DNA of 64,000 nt from NCBI RefSeq assembly GCF_029892065.1, contig NZ_CP120375.1, positions 124,001 through 188,000 of the forward strand, read 5' to 3'. This stretch comes from Sinorhizobium garamanticum (GTDB lineage: Bacteria > Pseudomonadota > Alphaproteobacteria > Rhizobiales > Rhizobiaceae). The notes beneath the pieces are model-generated. The model was not told the DNA's origin. It worked only from the letters and a program-made list of their open reading frames with translations, and searched no databases. Shown here piece by piece: positions 56,261 through 64,000 of the stretch. The position numbers and the translations under genes were made by a program. The first letter of the stretch is position 1. Each line of letters starts with the position of its first letter.

Positions 56261-56971
56261 TCAAATTTGAGTATATCCGAAGAGATCGAAATCGGATTTG
56301 AACAATTCATTTATCTTAGAAAGAGTTGACGCAGACATCTGCGCTTCATACCTATATCGACCGCCTTCCGCAAATTGCACAGAGACGTTTTCGTTGATCC
56401 GCTCCGGAAAATCGATGTCCACGAAGCGGCAGAATGCAGCGAAATCAGCTTCGAATTCTTCCACCTTTCCAACGAAGTTGACTGCCTGAATGGCATTATA
56501 GTGGGTCCAGTAGTTCGCCGGGTATAGAGGCAGGCTCGTGTTTCGCCCTACCTCGGAAACTTCGTATTCCTCCAATAGTTCGATCCAAAGATCGAAGTCA
56601 TAGCGCGCCTCAAATAGCTTGGTTTGATTCTCAACCAGCTGCTTCATTACTAATGTTTTTATCCAGTCTGCTGGAAATTCAAGTGATGGCTGATCCTTAA
56701 TATCTCTCTGTAACTGCAGGAAGCCCGAATAAGCCCTGTCGTATGGATTTCTAACGAACGCGGCAACCTTGTAGCCCAATCTGCTTTCGGGGAGAGTTGC
56801 GAATTCGGCGTAGGTAATGTGTCGATGAACTACACGGTTGAGGAATGGGTTAAAGTGAAAAAATCCGCTGTATGGGCTTTCATTGAGAGCCTGAAGACGA
56901 GCATGCGTGGTTGAACTGGCTGTTTTCCACGGCGTGAGCAACACGAATTTGTGCCGATGTGAGATGATCAC
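56261..56971 (-). CDS. Sulfotransferase family protein
   Basis: 236 residues. The PAPS 5'-phosphosulfate loop is near the N-terminus: FVLLTPWKTASSTTHARLQAL, with Lys and Ser/Thr as in sulfotransferase family 2. VAAFVRNPYDRAYSGFLQLQRD is the 3'-phosphate binding motif (Arg-x-Pro, then Ser). The C-terminal half includes FVGKVEEFEADFAAFCRFVDID, the usual carbohydrate sulfotransferase ending. It transfers sulfate from PAPS to a carbohydrate or similar acceptor. It stands alone upstream, on the same strand as the alkylsulfate operon but 330 bases beyond its end. A+T-richer than that operon, so it may have a different origin. The acceptor (Nod factor, polysaccharide) cannot be told. Confidence 0.82.
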   Translation of the reverse strand: MIISHRHKFVLLTPWKTASSTTHARLQALNESPYSGFFHFNPFLNRVVHRHITYAEFATLPESRLGYKVAAFVRNPYDRAYSGFLQLQRDIKDQPSLEFPADWIKTLVMKQLVENQTKLFEARYDFDLWIELLEEYEVSEVGRNTSLPLYPANYWTHYNAIQAVNFVGKVEEFEADFAAFCRFVDIDFPERINENVSVQFAEGGRYRYEAQMSASTLSKINELFKSDFDLFGYTQI

Positions 56972-57302
56972 TGACCTGTTGACTCCTATCCAGAGGTGAT
57001 CCGCCTGTGATAGCTGATCCCATGTACAGATTCAGCCCGGAAGCGAAGGAGGCGGCAATACGGCGCAGCTGCACTTTGAGAGAGCTGGGGCCCATTCCGA
57101 TGGTATGTGGGCACTTCCCTTCTTGACTCCGGTCACGGTCCGACAAGATAGTGCACCGTCATCGGGCTAACCGCCGCCAGGCTAACATTGTCTAGAGGAT
57201 AAACAATGCGCTCGGACGCCCTCGACCCTCGGCGACAACCCGCTCCCTCCTCAGTCCAGATAGCAGACGATTATCCGTCCTTGTCTGTCACGTGGTCAGC
57301 GA
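56972..57302. other. Intergenic region between the sulfotransferase and ATPase genes
   Basis: 331 bases with only short frames. The left part should contain the promoter of the sulfotransferase gene. I saw no repeat or clear hairpin. Confidence 0.35.
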
Positions 57303-58175
57303 TCAGCGCTCGCAACTGGTCGGTTTACGCCCTTTTTCACAAGATGATTCCGCGGCTCCTGCCTGTGCCGTTGTCTGGCGTGCCGCAGCACCGATTCCGA
57401 GAACTCCGAGTACCTTGTCCCGCAGATAGATGAACTCGCGGCTGGACCGGTCTTGACGCGCTTGCTCGGGGATCGAAAGGATCGTGGCGATGCGGCCGGG
57501 GTGAGGCTGCATGATAACGACCCGATGTCCGAGGTGAACCGCCTCGTCGACGTCATGGGTCACCAGCAGCGCCGTCGTCCCCTCATGTTGAACGATGCGT
57601 TTGAGTTCCTCCTGCAGCTTCAGGCGCGTGAGCGCATCCAAGGCACCGAGCGGCTCATCAAGCAGCAGAAATCGCGGCCGGTTGACGAGCGCCCGGGCAA
57701 TCGCAACACGCTGGGCCATTCCACCCGACAACTGCGCAGGGTAGGCCTTGGCAAATTGCGACAGACCGACGAGATCGATATGCTCGCGCACTGTCTCCTG
57801 CTTCGCGGATCGTGATAAAGGGCTGCGTTGCAGCGCAGCCGCGACATTTCCCTCGACCGTGAGCCAAGGCAACAGCCTGTGATCCTGAAAGACGATCGAG
57901 CGATCGAGACCTGGCCGACGGACGGGCGCGCCGTCGACCAGGATATCCCCACTGTAGTCGAGATCGAGGCCGAGAATAAGCCGCAACAAAGTAGACTTCC
58001 CGCAGCCTGACGCGCCCACGATCGTGACGAACTCTCCGGTCTTGACGGAAAGATCGACACCGGCAAGCACCTTCAGCTCTCGCCCTGCGACGGTGAAGCT
58101 TTTGTCGAGATGACGAATTTCAAGTGCCGGCGCGACATTACCCTGAAAAGTGGACGATGGGTATATCCGGTTCAT
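57303..58175 (-). CDS. ABC transporter ATP-binding protein, sulfonate/sulfate-ester type (SsuB/TauB family)
   Basis: 290 residues. Walker A GASGCGKST near 48-56, signature LSGGMAQRVAIARA near 137, Walker B FLLLDEPLGALDAL, and the switch His in VTHDVDEAV. The sequence FQDHRLLPWLTVEGNV is typical of nitrate/sulfonate/taurine ATPases. The ATG at 58175 overlaps the permease stop (ATGA) and follows AGGAGA. It is last in the operon dioxygenase, binding protein, permease, permease, ATPase. With AtsK in the operon, the substrates are probably alkyl sulfate esters. Confidence 0.92.
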   Translation of the reverse strand: MNRIYPSSTFQGNVAPALEIRHLDKSFTVAGRELKVLAGVDLSVKTGEFVTIVGASGCGKSTLLRLILGLDLDYSGDILVDGAPVRRPGLDRSIVFQDHRLLPWLTVEGNVAAALQRSPLSRSAKQETVREHIDLVGLSQFAKAYPAQLSGGMAQRVAIARALVNRPRFLLLDEPLGALDALTRLKLQEELKRIVQHEGTTALLVTHDVDEAVHLGHRVVIMQPHPGRIATILSIPEQARQDRSSREFIYLRDKVLGVLGIGAAARQTTAQAGAAESSCEKGRKPTSCER

Positions 58176-58960
58176 CGCGTTCTTCTCCTGAGAAGCCATG
58201 TTTCCAGCCAGACAGCCGAGCTATTGTAGAGGAGGCCGATGACGGCCAGGACGATGATGCCGAGAAAGAGTAGATCCATCTCGAACAGTTGGCTGCCCTC
58301 ATTGAGCCTGCCGCCGATTCCTGGCGTCACATTGAGAAAAAGCTCAGACCCGAGCGTCGCGAGCCAGGCATAGATAAGAGCGGAATGCAGACCGGTGAAT
58401 ATGGAGGGGAGAGCACCAGGCAGAGCAACGAGACGCGCAAAGTCGATCCGACTGAAGATCAACACCTCCGATAGTTCCCGATAGGCTGGAGGCAGCCCTC
58501 TCACGCCCTGCCAAGTGTTGATGACCACCGGCTGAAACCCCGCGACGGCGATGAAGGCGATCTTGCCGGCATCCGCGCCGCCAAACCATGCTGACAAGAG
58601 CGGTACCCAGGCAAAAAGCGCGATCTGACGAAAGGCCAGCAGGCTTGGACCGACAATCCGCTCCGCTGTGCGCGAGAAGCCAAGCCACAGGCCGAGCAAC
58701 AGGCCGGCGAATGCACCAATCGCAAAGCCAGTGATGTTTCGCCTGAGGCTCTCACTGATATCGAAGGCCAGCGTGCCGGTCGTAAATTCCGTTCTGGCAC
58801 GGGCAGCCACGGCTGCTGGCGAAGGAACAAAACGGGGTTCCACCCATGCAAACTGCGCTGCCGCAAACCAAAGAAGCATGATAGTCCCGAAAGCCAAAAA
58901 GGGGCGCCAATGCCGCGCTGCGCAGCGAAGCACTTGGAAAGGCGAAGCGTCAGCGGCCAT
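58172..58960 (-). CDS. ABC transporter permease, sulfonate/sulfate-ester type (SsuC family)
   Basis: 262 residues with six membrane helices and the binding-protein-dependent transport domain. The EAA loop is recognisable as RELSEVLIFSRIDFARLVALPGALPSIFTGL. It overlaps the second permease gene by 11 bases and the ATPase gene by four. Two SsuC-like permeases in tandem, here about equally long, indicate a heterodimeric channel as in the ats operon of Pseudomonas putida (from memory). Confidence 0.9.
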   Translation of the reverse strand: MAADASPFQVLRCAARHWRPFLAFGTIMLLWFAAAQFAWVEPRFVPSPAAVAARARTEFTTGTLAFDISESLRRNITGFAIGAFAGLLLGLWLGFSRTAERIVGPSLLAFRQIALFAWVPLLSAWFGGADAGKIAFIAVAGFQPVVINTWQGVRGLPPAYRELSEVLIFSRIDFARLVALPGALPSIFTGLHSALIYAWLATLGSELFLNVTPGIGGRLNEGSQLFEMDLLFLGIIVLAVIGLLYNSSAVWLETWLLRRRTR

Positions 58961-59774
58961 AGGCGTCCTCCGTCTTCCAGGGCTGGACGAGACGTTCCAG
59001 ATATTGGAGTGTCGCGTTGAGCAACAAGCCGATTGCCGCGATAACCACCATCGCAGCGATAACCAGTTCCAGCTGGAAGAGCTGACGGCCCCAGGTCATC
59101 AGGTAGCCAAGACCTTCGAAGGACGCGAACAATTCGACAATCACCAGATTCTGCCAGGCGGCGGCCAGTCCTTCGCGAAGGCCGGTGAACAGGGACGGCA
59201 GCGCGGCCGGCAGAACAATGGCCGACACCCGCTGCAACGGTGTGAAATCGAGGACGCGACCGAGTTCCACAAGTTTGGGGGAGACGTCGGTAATGCTGCG
59301 CGTGGTCGCCAGGATCACCGGTATCGCCGTCGACCAGGCGATGCAGACATATTTGAGTTCCTCGTCGATGCCGACGAACAACACGAGGAGCGGCAGCCAG
59401 GCAAGCGTGTTGACCTGCGCAAGGGCGGTGAAGACCGGCGCTACAAATGCTCTGATCCTGGGCGCGAGCCCGAGGGCGGCCCCGGCGACGAGACCCAGCA
59501 TCGCACCGATTGTGAATCCGATGGCGACGCGCCGCAGGCTTTGAAGGGTGTGTTCGGCAAGGGACCCGTCGCGCCACAATTCCACGATGGTTGCCCAGAC
59601 CACCGCAGGAGCCGGCAGGATCTGTTGCGGCAGCCAGCCGAAGCGCGACAAAAATCCCCATACCAGCAACAGGGTTGGTGGCAGTGAAATCCCGTAGGCG
59701 ATGTCGGTCAAAGCCGGCAATAATCGGGTGAACTGTCGTTCTGCAGGCGGATCGGCCGAAACAGTGAAGGTCAT
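58950..59774 (-). CDS. ABC transporter permease, sulfonate/sulfate-ester type (SsuC family)
   Basis: 274 residues, paralogous to the following permease. The EAA-like loop ELGRVLDFTPLQRVSAIVLPAALPSLFTGLREGLAAAW and the helix set are clear. It begins 61 bases after the binding-protein gene. The tandem of two permeases sharing one ATPase suggests a heterodimer in the inner membrane. Confidence 0.9.
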   Translation of the reverse strand: MTFTVSADPPAERQFTRLLPALTDIAYGISLPPTLLLVWGFLSRFGWLPQQILPAPAVVWATIVELWRDGSLAEHTLQSLRRVAIGFTIGAMLGLVAGAALGLAPRIRAFVAPVFTALAQVNTLAWLPLLVLFVGIDEELKYVCIAWSTAIPVILATTRSITDVSPKLVELGRVLDFTPLQRVSAIVLPAALPSLFTGLREGLAAAWQNLVIVELFASFEGLGYLMTWGRQLFQLELVIAAMVVIAAIGLLLNATLQYLERLVQPWKTEDAYGR

Positions 59775-59835
59775 CTCTCGTCCTCGTTGGCGAAGGACCG
59801 GCCGCGCTGGCGGCGCGGTCCAGTCCTATCGACAT

Positions 59836-60921
59836 TCAGTTCGTCTGCTTCTTGTCTAGGTCGCCCCGCCTGGCGACTTCGCCGTTGGCCGTTAAGCTTG
59901 ACCAGTGGTTCTCCAGCTTCAGCTCCTTGAGCGCCTGCCGCAGATATTTCGGCTCCAGCCAGCCGTCGACGTCGACGTCGCCCTTGATCAAGCCGTAGGT
60001 CTTTGCCCGCGCGACCTTGTCCTTGTAACGGGCAACGACGAAATCATCGATGAGGGGATTGAGCCGGTTCGCAAGCGTGTCGCCCTCAAGGTCCGTTTCG
60101 AAGACATCCTTGGGGAAACCCGAAAGCGACCAGCCATCGAAGACCTCGTCCTTGTTAGATGGATCCGAAGCAAAGGCGGCCGCTTTGACGAAGGTGGTAA
60201 CCACCCGCTGCGTCAGATCAGGATGGGCCTGTTCGAAGGCGGCCGTGACCAGATAGGACGAATTGCGACCAAGTGTCGGATCGTCGCCCTTGGTGGTATA
60301 GGCGATCTTCACGATCCCTTTGTTCGCCAGTGCCAGAAATTCCGGGCCGCCAAACACGGCGTCAACGTTGCCCGACGCGAGTGCAGCTACGGCAGCACTG
60401 GTGTCGAGATTGATGAAGCGGACGTCCTTTTCCGTGAGGCCGTGGGTGGACAACACGTGATCGGTGGCGAGCTGCAAATTGGTTCCCTTGAAGAGCGCAA
60501 CCTTCCTGCCCTTCACGTCGTCGATCGACTTTATATCGCTGTTGGCCGGCACGGCGAGATAGATCGGCTCATGCCGGCTGGTGGCGAATAGGAACTTGTG
60601 CTCAAGCCCGCGCGAGCGGCCGACGATCGCCGGCAAGTCGCCGAGCAGGAAGAAGTCGAGCTGCTCTGCCGCAACGGATTCGTTGAGCGCAGGACCAGCG
60701 CCACGGAAGTAGGTCCACTCGACCTTGATGTCCTTATCGGATGCGAATTCCCTCTCGATGAGCTCGCGGGCCCGCGCATAAGACGTCGCGTCCCCATGCG
60801 AATATTGCCTGTTGTCAAGGCCAGTTCCGGGGTGGCCGAGGCGGATGGTCAGTTCCTCGGCTGAGACTGAGCTAAGCGAGGTGAGAAGTGCGGCAAGCAC
60901 CGCGGCGATACGAAGTTTCAT
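59836..60921 (-). CDS. ABC transporter substrate-binding protein, sulfate-ester type (AtsR/SsuA-like)
   Basis: 361 residues. A signal peptide (MKLRIAAVLAALLTSLSSVSA) is cleaved before EELTIRLG. The mature protein has the NMT1/SsuA-like plan: DFFLLGDLPAIVGRS in lobe 1, GRKVALFKGTNLQLATDHVL in lobe 2, and GNVDAVFGGPEFLAL as the hinge motif (D-a--gg-p). It lies 25 bases downstream of atsK. Periplasmic capture of an organosulfur compound is expected; the AtsK partner suggests sulfate esters rather than taurine. Confidence 0.9.
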   Translation of the reverse strand: MKLRIAAVLAALLTSLSSVSAEELTIRLGHPGTGLDNRQYSHGDATSYARARELIEREFASDKDIKVEWTYFRGAGPALNESVAAEQLDFFLLGDLPAIVGRSRGLEHKFLFATSRHEPIYLAVPANSDIKSIDDVKGRKVALFKGTNLQLATDHVLSTHGLTEKDVRFINLDTSAAVAALASGNVDAVFGGPEFLALANKGIVKIAYTTKGDDPTLGRNSSYLVTAAFEQAHPDLTQRVVTTFVKAAAFASDPSNKDEVFDGWSLSGFPKDVFETDLEGDTLANRLNPLIDDFVVARYKDKVARAKTYGLIKGDVDVDGWLEPKYLRQALKELKLENHWSSLTANGEVARRGDLDKKQTN

Positions 60922-60946
60922 GATCTTTCCCCCTGTTCAGCGCCGC

Positions 60947-61876
60947 TCAGGCTGCCTTCGCGACCGGCTTGGTTGCCTTGACATGGGTTACGCTGCGGCG
61001 ACCGTCGACACTAACCGGAACGTCACCGTCAACCGTGGCGCGGCGCACGACCCGGTGCTGGTCGCCATAGTCGTTGACCGCATAATGCTGGGTGGCACGG
61101 TTGTCCCAGATGGCGACATCACCAGCCTGCCAGCGCCACCGCACGGTGTTTTCGGGGGCGGTGACATAGGATTGAAACACCTCGTAAAGTTTGGCGGAAT
61201 CGCTCTTCGACAGACCGACGAGGCGCTGCACGAAATTGCCGAGCAGCAGCGTCCGTTCTCCAGTTTCCGGATGGACGCGGACGACCGGATGCTCCGTTTC
61301 GTAGATCGTCGAGGTGAAGACTTCCTCGAAGTGTTTCTTCTCCTCAGGGCTGGCGCGAGGACGCACGGCCGCGTAGTCGAATGCATTGCTGTGGATCGCC
61401 CAAAGATTGTCGGCCAAGAGCTTCAGCGGCGCCGGCAGACTCTCATACGCGGCGTGGGTGTTGGACCAGATCGTGTCGCCCCCCGCCGCCGGAATGACGA
61501 CGCCACGAAGAACCGAGAATTTCGGATAGGCATCGACGAACGTCACATCGGTGTGCCACTGGTCTGCCCTGCCGCCGCCGCGGCTGGAATCGAGGTTGAG
61601 AATTGAGGCGGTGCCGGCAATCGGTCCCTGTGTGGGATGAGGGACAAGGTCACCCAGGCGCCGCGCGAACAATTCCTGTTCCGCGTCGTCGAGGTGCTCC
61701 TGGCCGCGGAAGAAGATGACCTTGTGCTTCAGAAGCAACTGGTTGATGGCTGCTATCATTGCGTCGGAAAGGTCTCCGCCAAGGCGGACGCCTCTGATTT
61801 CGGCTCCGACACGTCCAGTCAGCGGTACAACGTCGGACTCAGGAATGGTCTGATTGACAAGGATCGGGTTGCTCAT
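60947..61876 (-). CDS. atsK: Alkylsulfatase AtsK (2-oxoglutarate/Fe(II)-dependent dioxygenase)
   Basis: 309 residues of the TauD family. The iron ligands fall at His108, Asp110 (WHTDVTF) and His264 (ATQHYAV), the same numbers as in Pseudomonas putida AtsK, and the 2-oxoglutarate/sulfate arginines at 275 and 279 (QHRVVRR) also agree. The [13 protein letters not shown] block is characteristic. The enzyme cleaves alkyl sulfate esters oxidatively, giving aldehyde and sulfate, with succinate and CO2 from 2-oxoglutarate. Start chosen at the ATG at 61876 after AGGAGA; the longer frame to 61954 has no support. First gene of the import operon; such operons are usually induced by sulfate starvation. 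Confidence 0.92.
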   Translation of the reverse strand: MSNPILVNQTIPESDVVPLTGRVGAEIRGVRLGGDLSDAMIAAINQLLLKHKVIFFRGQEHLDDAEQELFARRLGDLVPHPTQGPIAGTASILNLDSSRGGGRADQWHTDVTFVDAYPKFSVLRGVVIPAAGGDTIWSNTHAAYESLPAPLKLLADNLWAIHSNAFDYAAVRPRASPEEKKHFEEVFTSTIYETEHPVVRVHPETGERTLLLGNFVQRLVGLSKSDSAKLYEVFQSYVTAPENTVRWRWQAGDVAIWDNRATQHYAVNDYGDQHRVVRRATVDGDVPVSVDGRRSVTHVKATKPVAKAA

Positions 61877-62713
61877 GGGGATCTCCTGGTTGATTGCAAG
61901 AGTACAGCAAATCGCATCCGGCCAGCGGATGTCCGCTCGCGTTGAAATTCTCATCGCTAGTCGACAGAGCTATCGAACAGGATAATCCTGTATATCTATA
62001 GAGAAGATGTTCTAAATTTACCTGATCCCACGCAACAGCGATCTCCGTTGCGCCGGTCTCGGTGTTGAATTCTGTTCACGACAGCCGGCGGAACGTGCCT
62101 CCGGATATTCGCGAACCTACCGGCGCCGAAATTCGACCGGCTGGCGAGAGCCGCCGCGAACAGTGCCCACTGTCCCTCCTCCCTCCCATGCGCTTCTTGG
62201 GGTGTTCGCTGTGTCGCGCGACGTGAGGCGCAGCGGAACGTGGCGTGCACTATGGGCCACGACCCGAATTGCCGTCGCCGAAACCCATCGGGCTTTAAAT
62301 CGATCCACAAGCACTTAGGGCAGCGGTATCCGCAAGCCTTCAGGCAATCCTTCGTGCCGAACAGACTGCGCTGAGCGAAGATGCGCACACGTGAATGTTG
62401 GCTCGCCTTCAGTAGCTCCGCGAAAGCGCGAAGTGGTATGATGGAATGGTTTTATGGCGGGACGCGGGAAACATTCGAGTTGTTATAGCATCGTTATCAG
62501 TATTGGTGGTGCTCATGGACCCGAGTAGCCCGGGACGAGAGCTATCGAGATAGAACGCCGGCCATGTTTGGGCAACGGAATTGGTCTAGAGCTAAGAAAA
62601 ATCCTGCGGAAGCAGTCAATAAACATCGACTCCAATCTGCAGCCTTCCTTCAGACCAAAATACCTGCAAGTTATGCGATTCGTTTTTGTTCCATTACAGG
62701 CAAGGAGAATAGC
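61877..62713. other. Intergenic region between atsK and the MucR-type gene
   Basis: 837 bases. The left 100 bases are A+T-rich (around 61960-62020) and should hold the atsK promoter. A minus-strand frame of 130 codons is present, but its Arg/Cys-rich translation has no recognisable family. The MucR-type frame is also open upstream of its chosen start, from 62564. Confidence 0.4.
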
Positions 62714-63187
62714 ATGACCGAATCGCGCATGGACGCCCGGGAACGCAGACTTGAGCTCACCAGCCGTATCGTCGCGGCCTATCTGAGCCGCAATACTGTG
62801 CCCGCCGGGGAAGTGCGGCGCCTGATTGAACAGACCTACGACTCCTTATGTGGCACATCTCAGGCGGAAAAAACCGAACCGGCCAGCGAGTCGCGCCCCG
62901 CAGTGCCGATCAAGAAATCAGTCACTGCGGACTTCATCATCTGCCTGGAAAATGGCAAGAAATTCAAATCGCTGAAGCGACATCTGATGGCCAAGTACGG
63001 CCTCACTCCGGAGCAGTATCGTGAGAAGTGGAAGCTTCCCTTCGACTATCCAATGACCGCTCCAAACTACGCCCACCAGCGCTCCCAACTAGCGCGTGCG
63101 ATTGGTCTCGGAAAGAACCCTGAAGGGCCGGCGCCTGCATCCGCGCCCGCCGCGGAAGCTCGTGCCCGCAAGAAGATAAACCTCTAG
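62714..63187 (+). CDS. Ros/MucR-family transcriptional regulator with incomplete zinc site
   Basis: 157 residues. ELTSRIVAAYLSRNTVPAGEVRRLIEQTYDSL is the MucR N-terminal oligomerisation part; FIICLENGKKFKSLKRHLMAKYGLTPEQYREKWKLPFDYPM is the DNA-binding domain. In Ros the zinc is held by Cys-x2-Cys and two His. Here the second Cys is Asn (CLEN) and the second His region is Lys-Tyr (RHLMAKYG), leaving one Cys and one His. Mesorhizobium homologues with such losses fold without zinc and still bind A+T-rich DNA. Start chosen at 62714 after CAAGGAGA. MucR-type proteins control exopolysaccharide and symbiosis genes and silence A+T-rich acquired DNA. Confidence 0.9.
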   Translation: MTESRMDARERRLELTSRIVAAYLSRNTVPAGEVRRLIEQTYDSLCGTSQAEKTEPASESRPAVPIKKSVTADFIICLENGKKFKSLKRHLMAKYGLTPEQYREKWKLPFDYPMTAPNYAHQRSQLARAIGLGKNPEGPAPASAPAAEARARKKINL

Positions 63188-64000
63188 TTCCGGTGACATC
63201 TGTTGCTCCAGCCCACGGACACCGGTGTGCGGCGCCGACAGAGCAGCGGCCGTCAACGACGACTGGGAGGGCAGTGCCGTTCTAGCGACGCTCTACCACC
63301 AGGATGTATAAAAGGCGGCCAAGCCTTCGCCAGCCGGTCGACGGGCATTGGCCACAAGGGCGAGATCATCGTCGATATCGCTGCCGTCGGACATGCCGAA
63401 GCAAAAGCCTTCGGTATGGGGCATGCGACCCGAATCGCCCCGAAATGAAACGGACGAAGCTCCCTGCGAAGTCCTGCGACCGCACATCGATGGCCCGCGT
63501 TACGGACGGCATTGTCTCATTGTTTGCCGCCCTGTTTTCAGATGGAAGCCTTTATCCGCGGGAGGCTATTCCTCGAACGGCTTTCGGCCGGAAGCCGTGG
63601 CGGCTCCGCCCTCTGATCCGCGTCATCGTACCATGCTCAGGAGTGCTGTCGTGGTACAAGCCCCAATCACGGCCGCGAAATCGTGGGCAGCGGAGAAGGG
63701 ATCCATGTCGGCGCGAAAGCGCCAATGGGCACCACCACCAAAAGGCAGACACCAGGTGTGAGAAGTCGATGACCTGAATGGGCGCATGATCGAACAGATC
63801 TGGACCGGGAAAATCAGGATTTAACTGTGGGCGGGAGCTCCTTTGGCAGATTTGGACCGATCCGCAGATCATCATACCGGCCAGCGGCTTCTCAAGTACC
63901 GTAGCGAAAGGCCTGACAGAAGACCGCACTCGATCACCGGGGCTACCGGGGTCTTGTGATGAGAAGCGGGAAGAGATCATCCCCACGACCATCAAGAGAG
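63188..64000. other. Right end of window, no supportable gene
   Basis: 813 bases with several overlapping frames (up to about 157 codons) on both strands. None shows a recognised domain, and their codon composition is not convincing. A gene fragment could enter from the right edge, but I cannot support one. Confidence 0.35.

Noticed and set aside
61996..62388. 130-codon frame on the minus strand
   Set aside because: Arg/Cys-rich translation without a recognisable domain; it lies in the atsK upstream region.
63203..63995. Frames of up to 157 codons at the right edge
   Set aside because: Mutually overlapping on both strands with no recognised motif.

Overview
The window reads as accessory DNA of a rhizobium (Rhizobiales), most likely part of a symbiotic plasmid or symbiosis island. 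I infer this from a seven-gene block (26.0-34.0 kb) whose gene order matches, from memory, the y4nM-L-K / y4nG-H-I-J block of the Sinorhizobium fredii NGR234 symbiotic plasmid. Further support comes from a Ros/MucR-type regulator with the zinc-ligand losses known from Mesorhizobium homologues, an alphaproteobacterial LexA box (GTTC-N7-GTTC), a NodL-like acetyltransferase, and many decayed insertion sequences (ISAs1, ISL3, IS5, IS110 and IS481 types). No nod, nif, fix, rRNA or tRNA genes were found here.

Layout. 0-2.9 kb: the end of a peptide-type ABC importer operon (ATPase, ATPase, two permeases) followed by a gene truncated after 27 codons. 3.1-14.0 kb: two divergent arms of a phosphonate biosynthesis cluster. 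The left arm encodes a nucleotidyltransferase-like/CobD-like fusion, an asparagine synthetase, a methyltransferase, a CDP-alcohol phosphotransferase and a ruined cytidylyltransferase copy. The right arm encodes a GntR regulator, PEP mutase, an aminotransferase and a PntC-like cytidylyltransferase. No phosphonopyruvate decarboxylase is present. The gene set suggests PEP to phosphonopyruvate to phosphonoalanine, possibly to aminoethylphosphonate through the CobD-like enzyme, then CMP activation and transfer. 14.3-25.1 kb: a carbohydrate ABC importer with a catabolic operon (UPF0261 and TIM-barrel partners of the plant Tm-1 fusion, a bicupin, a Gfo/Idh/MocA dehydrogenase) and a regulator in which the same TIM barrel is fused to an AAA+ domain lacking the sigma-54 contact loop. 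Paired TTGGGTA repeats precede both transcription units.

26.0-34.0 kb: two convergent operons that together look like a polyprenyl-phosphate-sugar pathway (HAD-UbiA transferase, two SDR epimerases, GMC oxidoreductase, SMR-type flippase candidate, GT-C-like membrane transferase). 34.5-42.8 kb: IS debris surrounding four collinear, comparatively A+T-rich genes (dual-domain glycosyltransferase, HemN-like radical SAM enzyme, HAD phosphatase, phosphoribosyltransferase), which may be one foreign operon split by IS remnants.

43.3-51.9 kb: IS5 and IS110 elements, a LexA-box-controlled two-gene unit with a dCTP deaminase, a UPF0149 protein, an omptin outer-membrane protease and a decayed tyrosine recombinase. 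52.1-54.7 kb: a NodL-like acetyltransferase among pseudogenes (class III aminotransferase, dihydrodipicolinate-synthase family, MocR family). 56.3-61.9 kb: a sulfotransferase and an alkylsulfate-ester import and cleavage operon ending in AtsK. 62.7-63.2 kb: the MucR/Ros-type regulator, followed by 0.8 kb with no recognisable gene.
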